64,000 nucleotides of DNA from Terebella lapidaria (Eukaryota > Annelida > Polychaeta > Terebellida > Terebellidae). The notes below the pieces were generated by a model. The model was not told where the DNA came from and did not search any database. It saw nothing but the letters and a program-made list of their open reading frames with translations. This document shows positions 22,801 through 30,364 of the stretch, piece after piece. The stretch is taken from assembly GCA_949152475.1 (NCBI GenBank), contig OX424555.1:22090868-22154867 (forward strand), written 5' to 3'. A program made the position numbers and the translations under genes. Positions within the stretch are counted from its first letter, which is position 1; each line of letters starts with the position of its first letter.

Positions 22801-24968
22801 GTGACAGATCTTTGAGACAATACACACAAAAACATTAGCTGTACACTTGAGAATACAGGTCACATGATGGGAAAACAACAATTGTGTGGTAACACTGATA
22901 AGGACAAGGATTTGTGTAAAATCTTGGGTTGTATATGTTTAAATATGTCTTAATCAATACCAATATACATATATGATGTAGAAGCATGAAAACAACAAAA
23001 TCTCAAATAAAACATTTTCAAACGAAAAGAATAGAGGGATATAATACACATCAAACAATACCAGGACAAAAGCTTAATATTCTGAAGGAAATGACCATTC
23101 ACACAATTGTTCAATGTCATATTAACATCTGTGGCTTATTATGTATATCTGTTGTTGAGTATATCTGTTTTGTCTATTTCGAATGAAATCTCACAACAAA
23201 AGATCTTCAGGCTATCTTAACCAGTTAACGGAAAGATATTATCAACTAGATGTTCTGCTGCAAACATGGAAAGAGTGCATCTCTACATAACAGTTGCATG
23301 ATGATGCCTATCCATTGCATGTCATATCTCAAATATCTCAACTTATTGGCCATCACCATTCCCACTGTACAAAACTGTAGTTTTGACTTGTAACTGTGAA
23401 ACAAGGGTGTGTGCATATTCACATTAAAAAATCACACACATTTATTATATTATCATCACTTTATACAGATGTATATTGTTTGCCTACATGGTATCAACTA
23501 CATGTAATTTCACAGAGCTGGTAACATTGTACTCGAAGTAGATTTAAATTCCATAGTTCGTATTCTAAACATGCTCATGACATTCTACTGTCCCATACTG
23601 AATTGGAAGGGAAACACATTTATGATACAAACACTAGACAAAACTTTAGGGTCAAATATTCAATGAAACATGTACCTAAGATGAAAAACACTGATTCTAA
23701 AGACACAACATCAACAAAAAAACCTTCTGCTCTTTTTATATTCCAGCATTACTAACACAAATAAATGAGGAACAAAATTGATTAAATTTATCGTTTGGAG
23801 TTCCTGTTATCATGGTTATGATTTCACTGACTATGAAATATACTCGGAGATTCATGAATAAATCATACTTACCACTTTTCAGTAGGCCTAAATGCATTAA
23901 TATTATAGTTTTAATGTTCTACAGCTTTCAGTGTTTTAGTTCTTAGCAACGTATGTGGAACTTGCCCAAATGCCGTTCTGATTAGATATGAAGTTATACT
24001 AGATGTTCAGATACGTATAATGTTAAGATGCATGTCAAGCACACTATACACTTTTCACATACAACTCTGAGCTTATCTAATGATATAAATATAATATAAT
24101 ATTGATAAGAAATTTCAAATATTCTTATTATGATTTGTAAATTCATCAGTTCATCATTAATTGTACTCATAAGTATAATGATTATTATTTATCCCTTTCA
24201 AAGCTGAAAAAATATGCTACTATAATGCTACAATTTATGCCTAATATTGTCACAAACTGGTGTGTTATTATTGACATAACTTCCAACCTTCTTTGAGAAC
24301 CAGCCTGAGAAGATCCTTGGTCAACAAGATAGGGCCTTGTTCACGCAACTTGGGGTCACTGACAATCTCATCTACGAATGGGTCAGCATTCTCCATGTTA
24401 ACTTGATCTGTTGCCATTGCCAGCATGGTATCCGTGGCCTGCAAAAAAAATGCTTACTGGTCAGCAAACATCTTCAATTTTTTTATTCTTTCCGAAAGAT
24501 GAGAATTATGAGCATATTTAAAGATGATTCATCTCAGTCATAAAGCAATATAAACACAAAGTGTAAATAGTTACAGTGTTTCCACAGCCATTGTGCTCTG
24601 CTATCATCTTTATCCATTTTTCAATCACACTCCTAGAAAATAAGTTTCACCAAAAAATAAATAAAACGCACATGTCAATGGAGCAATGTTACATATCAAA
24701 GTAGTTATAGTTCTAACAATCTCTCTGCTAACTAATTTCAAAAATATCATGTTTTTACAGGTGCATGTAATAGCAGCAATGTAAATAAATCACCTTACCT
24801 GTCAGTATCACTGTTTCCATACAGTTTTCCCAATGCGTAAGCACAAAGGGAATTGTACGAATAGAGACTAATTTCCGACAAATCCTTCTGAGGTTCAAAG
24901 ACAACCAAGTCCTTGAAAATATCTTCTGTTGCATCAGAAGTGTCATCTGCAATAGTACTGGTGGCCAT
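1894..24968 (-). CDS. TMCO4: Transmembrane and coiled-coil domain protein 4 (DUF726 alpha/beta-hydrolase-like), 13 coding exons
   Basis: Coding exons in transcript order: 24799-24968, 24575-24632, 24288-24438, 22202-22334, 21828-21925, 21057-21200, 20769-20888, 13858-14019, 13601-13737, 13380-13464, 12979-13096, 2785-2902, 1894-2676. All borders are GT-AG, phases agree, and the total is 758 codons plus stop. Residues about 185-250 form a Gly/Ala-rich double membrane segment (TGGLAAPFIAAGAGVLIGGA and onward), followed by YKMKKRVGG. GFSLGARVI (about 400-408) is the nucleophile-elbow-like GxSxG motif of the DUF726 fold. VIDNPW, DVIMLGAP, IVNGYCRGDWLL and QGHLDYM match TMCO4 orthologues as I know them. 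The last exon adds a Ser/Asp/Glu-rich, probably disordered tail of about 220 residues. A membrane hydrolase-like protein is expected; its substrate is not known. Introns 7 and 11 hold the two DIRS elements, yet no exon is damaged. The start codon was chosen because it opens exon 1 in frame and gives a plausible N terminus. Confidence 0.93.
3522..3621. repeat. Two tandem 50-bp units inside the TIR element
   Basis: The unit starts AGTATTTAATATATGTTGAC and contains GTTTAACCTGTTATAA and GCGTCATGGTGCT. The copies at 3522 and 3572 differ at about one base. Each contains the TTGACGTT core seen at the element's ends. Confidence 0.85.
4105..4355 (-). repeat. Left inverted terminal repeat of DIRS copy A
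   Basis: It begins AGGAAGTTTTAACTTG. From CCTCTATAATAAACTC onward it matches the reverse complement of 11739-11966 almost base for base for about 200 bp. The outermost bases (about 45 here against 15 on the right) differ between the ends, as in other DIRS elements with unequal ITR tips. Confidence 0.9.
4400..4498 (-). repeat. Internal complementary region of DIRS copy A
   Basis: 4400-4456 is the reverse complement of the element's extreme left end (from 4105). Bases 4457-4498 are the reverse complement of its extreme right end (to 11966). The two meet exactly, giving a complementary copy of the joined left-right ends. In the DIRS-1 model this region templates end completion and circle closure. 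Confidence 0.9.
4838..5990 (-). CDS. DIRS copy A tyrosine recombinase
   Basis: The C-terminal part of a frame open from 8905 to 4838 encodes a DNA-breaking-rejoining recombinase that would integrate the circular cDNA. Catalytic signature residues are visible: Arg in SGKRRSELHAL, the H-x-x-R box in AHDVRALAAS, and the nucleophile Tyr in FTSFYLREL shortly before the stop. The N-terminal SAM-like region runs through VYQSKWTSFCAWCRRR and APSTIAGYRTAIAKTL. The domain appears to begin near ERCFRKKGF. The 5' part of the frame overlaps the RT ORF, so the true start and expression mode are unclear. The coding region is intact. Confidence 0.88.
5728..8004 (-). CDS. DIRS copy A reverse transcriptase/RNase H with C-terminal DIRS domain
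   Basis: A 758-codon open frame. RT motifs include GFYSVLFVVPKASGGWRPVI, DLKDAYFHIP, FRALPFGLSTAPWIF and the catalytic YLDD in HQYLDDWLI. RNase H follows with HVFTDASMDGWGAHW (first Asp), LLELEAVFLAL (Glu) and VATDNSTVVAYIN (Asp). After RNase H comes WGTPMVDLFATRWNHKLPSF and a roughly 150-residue domain typical of DIRS elements, called methyltransferase-like in the literature; I see no clear catalytic methylase motif. The 5' end overlaps gag in a different frame and the 3' end overlaps the recombinase frame. It looks intact. Confidence 0.9.
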   Translation of the reverse strand: MAVVELEAGPQGCPFAAPLPAAPEETVVVAEAEDAERLPSPQGKRNRVRIASDSGPDPLLGCREELHGQLVSVDIPSSDEPVGARLILFWKEWERLGACPWVVSTLRRGFGLKFEKLPPLSPVPRGFTLPNDPERLRVLHEEITAMIEKQAIEPAPGDTPGFYSVLFVVPKASGGWRPVIDLSPLNKFLIVPTFSMETPEQVRSVMPRDSWVVTIDLKDAYFHIPMKPAVRKYLRFLYLGRVWQFRALPFGLSTAPWIFTMVAREVQILAHKRGIFIHQYLDDWLIRHHCRETLIVQAQFVVNLCSRMGFKINQKKSDLSPRRDFVFLGYRYQTTSETVLPTLDRQSKLSVLSEGFLRRIPQTARRWQSLLGMLASTEKLVPLGRLHMRPIQRHLHSQWSQVTGDRSQLVQVSPEVVSHLQWWLDPVNLLRGSSFRRPLPSRHVFTDASMDGWGAHWDDSEVSGTWSSSQQEWHINLLELEAVFLALRHWETHFLNQAVLVATDNSTVVAYINKQGGTKSQSLCQAAIDLLLWCHDRGISLFARHIPGHMNVWADRLSRRGQVQAMEWSLAPRVFQSLCGLWGTPMVDLFATRWNHKLPSFVSPIPDPTAMSVDAMSTSWEGMYAYAYPPAVLLDKVIAKFRTHQCRLLLIAPCLPQRSWFPDLLELIVDFPRQLPDQWDLLKQPRSSMFHQAPASLKLHAWILSSDVSERRDFQGRCPLGSPDQIENLLWQSTNRSGLPSVLGVVAGRLILSESMLP
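7860..11491 (-). pseudogene. DIRS copy A gag-like ORF1, duplicated and nonsense-mutated
   Basis: The start at 11491 opens with a Cys-rich, zinc-binding-like segment (CIVCKHYLPKWEAHNACWQC, later CELC). The product ends with an Arg/Gly-rich basic tract (GRGRGRGRGEAPK), fitting a nucleic-acid-binding structural protein. A 1,296-bp tandem duplication (8553-11144) repeats its middle. In the RT-proximal copy a CGA codon has become TGA (base 8980 against 10276 in the other copy), ending the frame at 8978. A spliceosomal intron (donor at 11194, acceptor at 10655) is predicted from comparison with copy B. Downstream of the stop the frame is open again. Confidence 0.75.
8553..11144. repeat. 1,296-bp tandem duplication inside DIRS copy A
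   Basis: Units 8553-9848 and 9849-11144 are nearly identical; landmarks repeat at exactly 1,296-bp spacing (for example 8667 and 9963, 9257 and 10553). The junction shows two bases of microhomology (CC before AAGG or GGGA). The only difference I spotted is A at 8980 against G at 10276. The length is 432 codons, so the frame is kept. Copy B has no such duplication. Confidence 0.93.
11739..11966 (-). repeat. Right inverted terminal repeat of DIRS copy A
   Basis: Reverse complement of the left ITR from CATTAATTTGC outward, ending in GGTATGGCAATAAATA. This is the 5' end of the minus-strand transcript, so promoter function is expected here. Confidence 0.88.
14473..14572 (-). repeat. Internal complementary region of DIRS copy B
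   Basis: Bases up to 14531 are complementary to the left tip from 14180, and bases 14532-14572 are complementary to the right tip ending at 20693. As in copy A they abut without a gap, complementing the joined ends of the element. Confidence 0.9.
14913..16424 (-). CDS. DIRS copy B tyrosine recombinase
   Basis: A 503-codon frame whose last 360 or so codons are the recombinase. SGKRRSELHAL, AHDVRALAAS and FTSFYLREL (the Arg, H-x-x-R and Tyr elements) are all present, and the protein is nearly identical to copy A apart from scattered substitutions such as the C-terminal AESIVQL. The first part of the frame overlaps the RT ORF and is likely not part of the functional enzyme. No lesion is visible in the domain. 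Confidence 0.85.
   Translation of the reverse strand: MGGPPLPEGPGPGHGVEFFPQGIPVSLRPMGHADGRFVCDPVEPQTSFVCVSHSRSHGHVSGCDVDVLGGHVRVCLPPSGVVGQGDRQVSDSPVSPPADCSMSAAEVVVPGPSGVDSRLPSSASGSVGPPQTTSLQHVSSGSRKSETSCLDIVERCFRKKGFSREVSARIARSNRKSSLAVYQSKWTSFCAWCRRRKVSPFRVDAPLISEFLLEKFNEGRAPSTIAGYRTAIAKTLKPKLGIDFGHDQGLTALINSFEIERPKARNPVPEWDLSLVLNVLRKDPFEPLERASLKFLTFKTVFLLALASGKRRSELHALSFSKVKWKSDGSSVLLGVIPSFLAKTQLAGTPLLSFSIPALTPSLGPGLEEDAKFCPVRALRIYVNRTRELHLGKRLLFVSYLKDFPNDIRPATISSWIKKCVRFCYEKSQAKKSTGFRVKAHDVRALAASLAFTNKVSLNDVMSACTWKSHNTFTSFYLRELAWEDDSGLQLGRLVAAESIVQL
15803..18631 (-). pseudogene. DIRS copy B reverse transcriptase/RNase H, internally scrambled and fused to gag
   Basis: A 942-codon frame joins the gag C terminus directly to RT because a segment near 17948-17956 is four bases shorter than in copy A. 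RT motifs up to the YLDD box are intact. An extra T in the run at 17129-17136 (8 against 7 in copy A) then shifts the frame, and a 4-bp loss near 16806 restores it. About 105 codons between the palm and RNase H are therefore read in the wrong frame. RNase H (HVFTDASMDGW onward) and the C-terminal domain are back in frame. The enzyme is expected to be nonfunctional although the ORF is open. Confidence 0.8.
17950..20221 (-). pseudogene. DIRS copy B gag-like ORF1 with predicted intron and a frameshift
   Basis: It starts at 20221 with the same Cys-rich head as copy A (CIVCKHYLPKWEVHNACWQC). The frame can be kept only if an intron at 19417-19933 is removed: donor GTAAGT after codon GCT, acceptor TTTTTCAG before ATTGCCGAGG, both phase 0. 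The second exon runs through IAEDIQDDSPL and a Pro-rich tract to a one-base deletion in the C run near 18625, which ends the frame at 18619. The Arg/Gly-rich C terminus lies in the frame fused to RT. The deletion disables this copy's gag. Confidence 0.7.
21458..21778 (-). pseudogene. pogo/Tigger-type transposase N-terminal fragment with one terminal repeat
   Basis: From 21778 the minus strand reads a short Lys/Arg-rich start, then KCLTLQDRVKVIQMSDSGKS and GRKIAEAM, which is the CENP-B/Tigger N-terminal helix-turn-helix. After about 40 codons similarity stops and the frame runs into noncoding sequence. At the other side, CAGTAGATCCTGTG preceded by TA (21456-21457) resembles a pogo-family terminus. 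The opposite terminus was not found. It lies in TMCO4 intron 5 and ends about 50 bp from the exon 5 donor. Confidence 0.65.
22580..22756. mobile_element. 177-bp MITE, probably pogo/Tigger-like
   Basis: The terminal inverted repeats are CAGTGGTCCCTGTAAGATAA and its inverted partner ending TTACAGGGACCACTG. Internal AAGTCTTATTTCACAGG-like motifs repeat. TA precedes the left end (22578-22579), but the right flank is CA, so the duplication is decayed or the assignment is wrong. No coding capacity. It lies in TMCO4 intron 3. Confidence 0.75.
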
Positions 24969-25833
24969 ATTCGGGAATCTGTGGAAGTAAATAAGTGAAG
25001 ATCAGAGAATTGAGGGAAAGTCAGCAAGACAGCCAGTTGATAGTCATGTAGTCTGGAGGTCAGTCATCAAACTGATATGTGATGCAAGCACATTCAGCCG
25101 CCATCAAGGAGATAGCTCCACCCAAAAATGAAGATCGGGTACCTATTACCAACGTGGCTTCACGGCCTATTATAAAGATATCTTTTGAACTAGTGCCAAT
25201 GGAGCAGTGTTCCATATTTTCGGCATTTGGACCATTTGATTTGAAGAACATGATGTGTTTGTACGCACTACACTACAGAAAAATAGACTACAAAAGTTAT
25301 CATTTTCAACAACAGCTATTCAATGCTTACCGTTAGTTGTGTTTTTTAGCCAGTAAAAGCAAGAGATTACATCAAACACAGTAATATGGCCAATAAAATG
25401 GGTCATATGTAAATCCACAGGCTTTCTTAGCCAACAACAGCCCATGAATAGTGCTAAGCCAACATGGCCATATGAAATTATGATATTGTGAATCCCATTT
25501 AATCAGCTGTTAATGATAGCCTACAGTCACAGTCACTTATCGCATTGAGTGAATGGTACAGTCTGTGTTACCAGGTTATGGCCATACCAGATTACAGCTG
25601 CGACCAATGCGGAATACCTGAATTCGGAAATGTTTTCAGGTCAGGTCAACAGTGGTCAAGTGGTATGAACTGATTTGATTTGATTTGAATTTATTCAGGC
25701 TAGTGGGAACATGATACAAACACATATACAGTGGTATATATGAAAGACATATAAAGACCAACTGACATATATATAACATTTTGTACTGATTTGTACAAAA
25801 AACGTACATATGAAGTCAAAGAGGATAGTATAG

Positions 25834-26081
25834 GGCCACTGTATGGGATATGGCTCTTAGGGGATTTCCAAGATTTTTCTCCTGACACTTCTATTTATAG
25901 AACAAAACGTCAGATGACGTTTTTGGCCTAGGATATCTGCCGAGCTGATCTGGGCTGATCTGAGCATTGGCTCGGTAGAGATCCTGGGTCAAAAACTTAA
26001 TCTGACCTTTTGTTCTATAAATAGAAGCGTCGGGAGAAAAATCTTTGAAATCGCCTAAAAGCCGAATCCCATTCAGTGGCC
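25834..26081. mobile_element. 248-bp fold-back (MITE-like) element
   Basis: The arms of about 80 bp (25834-25913 and 25998-26081) are imperfect inverted repeats sharing GGCCACTG, GATTT.C.AAGATTTTTCTC and CTTCTATTTATAGAACAAAA. The roughly 85-bp spacer is unique. No convincing target-site duplication is seen, so the superfamily is open. Confidence 0.75.
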
Positions 26082-26779
26082 ATTTGAAGTACGCATAACA
26101 ATAAACAACCTAGAACCATGCTAGGAACAAAGCCATCGCGTGCGGTATGCTACCATTGTTGAGTCGCTGTCACTGACACTTTACTCGATTTCACCTGTAT
26201 GATAATAAATACTTTCTACTTAGAGTTTACCGCGTAACTCTCGTTTGAACATGGTGCGTACAAACGATTTGTTTATACCACTTGACCTGAACTAGAAACA
26301 TTTCCGAACTAGCCTAGCTTAGATCTAGTCTTTCTAGATCTACTGCGTCTGCGAGTGTTGCCCAATCAGTCAATCACCCGCCAATCTTATGAATACGATT
26401 CAATATGAAGGACCAGCTTACACCAAGTAGATTCTAGTAAGTGTTCTTACACAATGTCCTCACATCCTCACTGTAATTAAGAAGATATACCTACCATTTA
26501 ACTCAAAAGAAAGTTGAATAAAACAAAATAAACAACACGGGAAATCTCGAAATGTCAAATCGGTCGTTTTGCATCCGTACGTTTTGATCTTAGGTTATGA
26601 GGGCTCTCGGGGATCGGTCGATGTTTTTCTATGTAGGGTCGCTGTATGTTTGAACGGAAACAAATTGACGGAAGCTATCATGCGCATTTTTTTTTTCAAG
26701 TGAACATATCCTACTGCCAGAGACATACCTGTCAATCCAATCCTTTTTTCGTCTAGATATTCATATTATGAATTTTCAA

Positions 26780-27290
26780 TGTAAAGTTCGGCGACCCCAC
26801 GATAAAGCTCTAGTACATTAGGCCTACCCCATTACTGGAGTATCACCTAAGGTCTTTACCTGCCCGCACTGCAGCACCATAATCGTGGTGTCACTACTCG
26901 TGCACACCACGTCATAATGCTACAGTCAGACAGTGCTTCCCTCTCTCGAAGAGACCTCGTCCCCGAGGTCAGCTATATCCAACTGTTGAGTCACATCATC
27001 CTGGTCAGTTAATCACCCAGTGGGTGCCCCAGACAAGTGCTATACCTGTCTGCGGTCAGGGAGCAGGAACCCGATATTTACATGTGATGTTAGTAAACAG
27101 TGGGGGCCGACCCGAGACAAACCACCTAGTGGTCCGAAAGGTCAGGCACCAATGTGAAGTTCGCCGTAGTTCGGCAACCCAACGATAAAGAGGTATACCC
27201 CATCACTGGCGTGTCACCGAATGTCTTTCCCGCAATGCAGCACCATAACCGTGGTGTCACTACTCGCGCACGCCACGTCCTAATGCTAGC
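26780..27290 (-). mobile_element. TRIM-like miniature LTR retroelement
   Basis: Two diverged direct repeats of about 140 bp (26780-26924 and 27153-27290) flank 228 bp of noncoding sequence. Read on the minus strand the repeat starts TGTAGCATTA and ends GAACTTTACA. One base after the upstream copy is TGGTGCCTGACC (27140-27151 on plus as its complement), a primer-binding-site-like 12-mer with the same spacing as in the gypsy element of this window. A purine-rich GAGAGAGGGAAG lies shortly before the other repeat. The first TGT of the upstream LTR is mutated and no target duplication is visible, indicating age. No ORF. Confidence 0.65.
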
Positions 27291-28228
27291 CTATATGAAC
27301 TTTGGGTGAATACTAGTAGGCCTATACTCAAGTTCAATACAAAATCTCATATGATTTTTGGCCATATAACTTCATTTAGGGTGGTCGGATCAATTCGAAA
27401 TTTATTTGTTTCCAATTAGCACAAACCATATTTTTTCACCACATTCCAGACTTCTATCTTGGAAACTGAAAAAGTTGGCAATCTACCCCAGTATTAAACA
27501 TTGGACACAAATCGGATCACATGAATTCAAGTAAATATGAGGTTTTGTGTTGAGCTTGACTTTAACTAATCACTTGATAAGGAGTAGGCCTATTATAGGC
27601 CTATAATGCATATGGCGTACAATATTTGGCAGAATATAGACTTATTATTAAATATTACAACTATGTATAATGGTATCAATTATTATTTGTTATGGAATAA
27701 CAATGCAGCCAGTGCAAAAATTATTTGTTCATTCGTTTCAAAATTTGTCGTCACAATATTTATAGAAAAACGTCTAGGCCTATATCATCCCCCGACCCTC
27801 CTCTTGAATTTCAAAGTTTTTTCCTGAGTTTTTATATACATGTACTCACACCCCGTTTATTAGGCCTACTAGAACACAGGTAAATCATTTCAAATCACAC
27901 AACTCAATATACACGTAAAGTGATAGGTAACAGCCATTATCAATAAGCATGATGTTTTTTTTCTCGTTTTGACTTCCAACTTCTGGTCGGGAGTCCTTTT
28001 CACTCAATGATGCTGGCCATCCGAAAATTAAATATACGCATCATGCTGAAAAATCATTCAAATGTAAGCCTCTCACAGGATACATATATAGCGTTATGAT
28101 GTGCTGCATGAGCTACACATGCAGTGACACCATGGATATGAGGCACATGTAAGCTAGCTACTGGTGCAGTGATAAGACAGTTGATTTGTGGGATTTGGCA
28201 CTGATGGTCATGAAAGTTTGGAATCCTC

Positions 28229-28286
28229 GTCAGAGCGGTTGGTTGTTGTAGTGAAACGATGGACTGCCGCAACCAACCGCTCTGAC
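28229..28286. repeat. Perfect 17-bp-stem hairpin
   Basis: GTCAGAGCGGTTGGTTG (28229-28245) and its exact complement (28270-28286) flank a 24-base loop. The stem is G/C-rich compared with its surroundings. Function unknown; it could be a transposon relic or an RNA hairpin. Confidence 0.7.
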
Positions 28287-30364
28287 ATGGGATCCAGGCC
28301 TTCGTGACCTGCAGTGCCAAACCCCACTCTCTACTGTACCTTGCCACACCCTGAAACCTAAAGGGTATCATATCTTATAATGATAATCGCAGATGGCAGA
28401 TAAATCCACCAGAGACTACGGGGTTGGAGCCGGCTGTTGAACTAAGTACTGGGTCCACACCCTCAAGTACAACCAGCAAGCATTCCAGTGGACGATCTCA
28501 AATACCCTCTTCTGCAGCTAGCGAGGACGTCATGGTTTGTTAAACGAGAACTTCAACGACAGTGATGAGTACGAAGTTCCCCTTTCACAGACTGGCACTG
28601 CCCCGACATGTCTACACATGCAGAGTCTTCCCTGCTGCCAACAACATAACTCTTTCAAACCCTGTCTGATTCCAGGAAATGGATAATCTGAGTCCATCTC
28701 CCGGGACAATGACACTTCATAAGCCTATGTCCTCGGACTGGGTGGATGAAGAAATTCCGCTCGTGTGCCTGATCTAGTTCCTCGGTATTGAAAGTCGACA
28801 TCTCCACAACCCATTCTCGTCATGTTCCTGTGTCCTTGCAGTACTATTTCATCATTTGTTTGTAATAAAAACCCAATTGAAGAGAGTTTCTCAACAGATT
28901 TGATCATGCGTAATTTCCTCAGAAGGTTTTTTTTTTAAGTGGAATGATCATTTGGTGTTTGAGATGAATAAAAAATCTCAAAAGACATTCATGAAATCAA
29001 TATCAAAGTCATACAACCCACAATTTAATCTCATTAACCTAAATTCGGCTTCTTGAAATACATACTCTTTGCTCCAGTTTACTATTTGATATTCTAGTAG
29101 GATCCAGTAGGATAAACATTTTGTAACGAAATGAATCTTGAAGGAAAAAAAAAGAATCTACATAGATATATTTGAATGTACAGTGTATTATATCTTATAA
29201 AGCCAAAAGGTATGATTTCTACACCATACACTGGCGTTTACATGTATCTGCATATATGAAAAGATGACAGGTGAATAACAATGGGTATTGTACAGTGGGT
29301 TGGGCATTGTCATCAACTGTATGGATCATTTCTGGCTGACAATCTCGTGTAATATTCCAAATGCCGGCAACGAGAAGGCGCACTCGCTCAGCTTATTGTT
29401 CATGGTGTGATCGATCGCCTCCTGTGCGATGCCCGACCCAACACGGCCCAGTGAAGCATGTCAATACAGGTGGGTACGTGGGGGTGTCGTTCTATTGGCG
29501 TCCGTCGTTGACACAAGTTATGGATTTCTTTGGTCTGCTCCCTCGTTGGTTAGGTTCTCTCCAAGGCCAGTCATTGCGTCCTTGGCAATTATAACGCTGC
29601 CAAACACCGCCTCGTTTGTTCAGACACAGCCAAACTTATCGTTTTATGGTCTGAATAGTACACGCGTGTGTGCTCGGCTTCATGGGATAAACTTTACTTG
29701 GATCTCAAATGGAATGAAAAAAAAATACGTGTATGTGGCTGACTGCCAAGTGTTATATCCCCGACGTTGATCCATGACGTTGGTTCCAGGATGTTCCTAC
29801 GATGCCACCACGAACCACGTCAAGCCTCTTGTACATGTATAGGACAGGTAGAGGTATTTAAACGGTGACACTCTGTGATATCTGAATGTTTTTCCTTCTT
29901 CGTTTTGATAATAGGTCCAGGCCGTATATTAAAGGAATAAGTAACTTAATGGGCAATTGACAAGAAGTAAAGAGGAAATATTTAATGTATCGTCATGCGT
30001 AGGTTTGGATGTATACATGCCTGACATTATTTGTCGTCAGTGCAGCGTGCATCCATGGACGCAATCAATAATAGTATTCTCGAGAAGACTCACTATTTGC
30101 AATATGTCCTTTATATTGGATACATCAGTAGTTGGTGCGAATTAATTCGCATGGTCCACATGAACAATATAGACACAGAACATTCTTAAGATACAGATCT
30201 GTTATAATTTGAAAGCGACAGAAAAAACATTATTTAATGAATATAAGGCAGATAAATTATGATGTTTATAACAAGATTAGGCATAACCCATACATTGCTA
30301 TAACGTCACTGATTAGTCTATGGGGTCTCTTGATAGATGGTGACATCGTGTCCCTGTCTGGAGC

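Larger units (their letters stand above)
24969..30364. other. Intergenic region between head-to-head TMCO4 and TRPM gene
   Basis: The 5' UTRs and promoters of both divergent genes should lie here. Apart from the repeats listed separately (25834-26081, 26780-27290, 28229-28286), I see no convincing gene. Short ORFs at 25079-25336 and 29361-29770 match nothing I recognise. No clear TATA box or CpG-island boundary was picked. Confidence 0.5.

Noticed and set aside
25060..25336. ORFs on both strands just upstream of TMCO4
   Set aside because: Mutually antisense, no known motif, and the TMCO4 start at 24968 needs no extra coding exon.
28054..28371. 105-codon minus ORF
   Set aside because: It spans the perfect hairpin and shows no family resemblance; openness looks incidental.
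29361..29770. Two overlapping plus ORFs (77 and 113 codons) upstream of the TRPM gene
   Set aside because: Different frames of the same sequence, no recognisable domain, no splice connection to exon 1.
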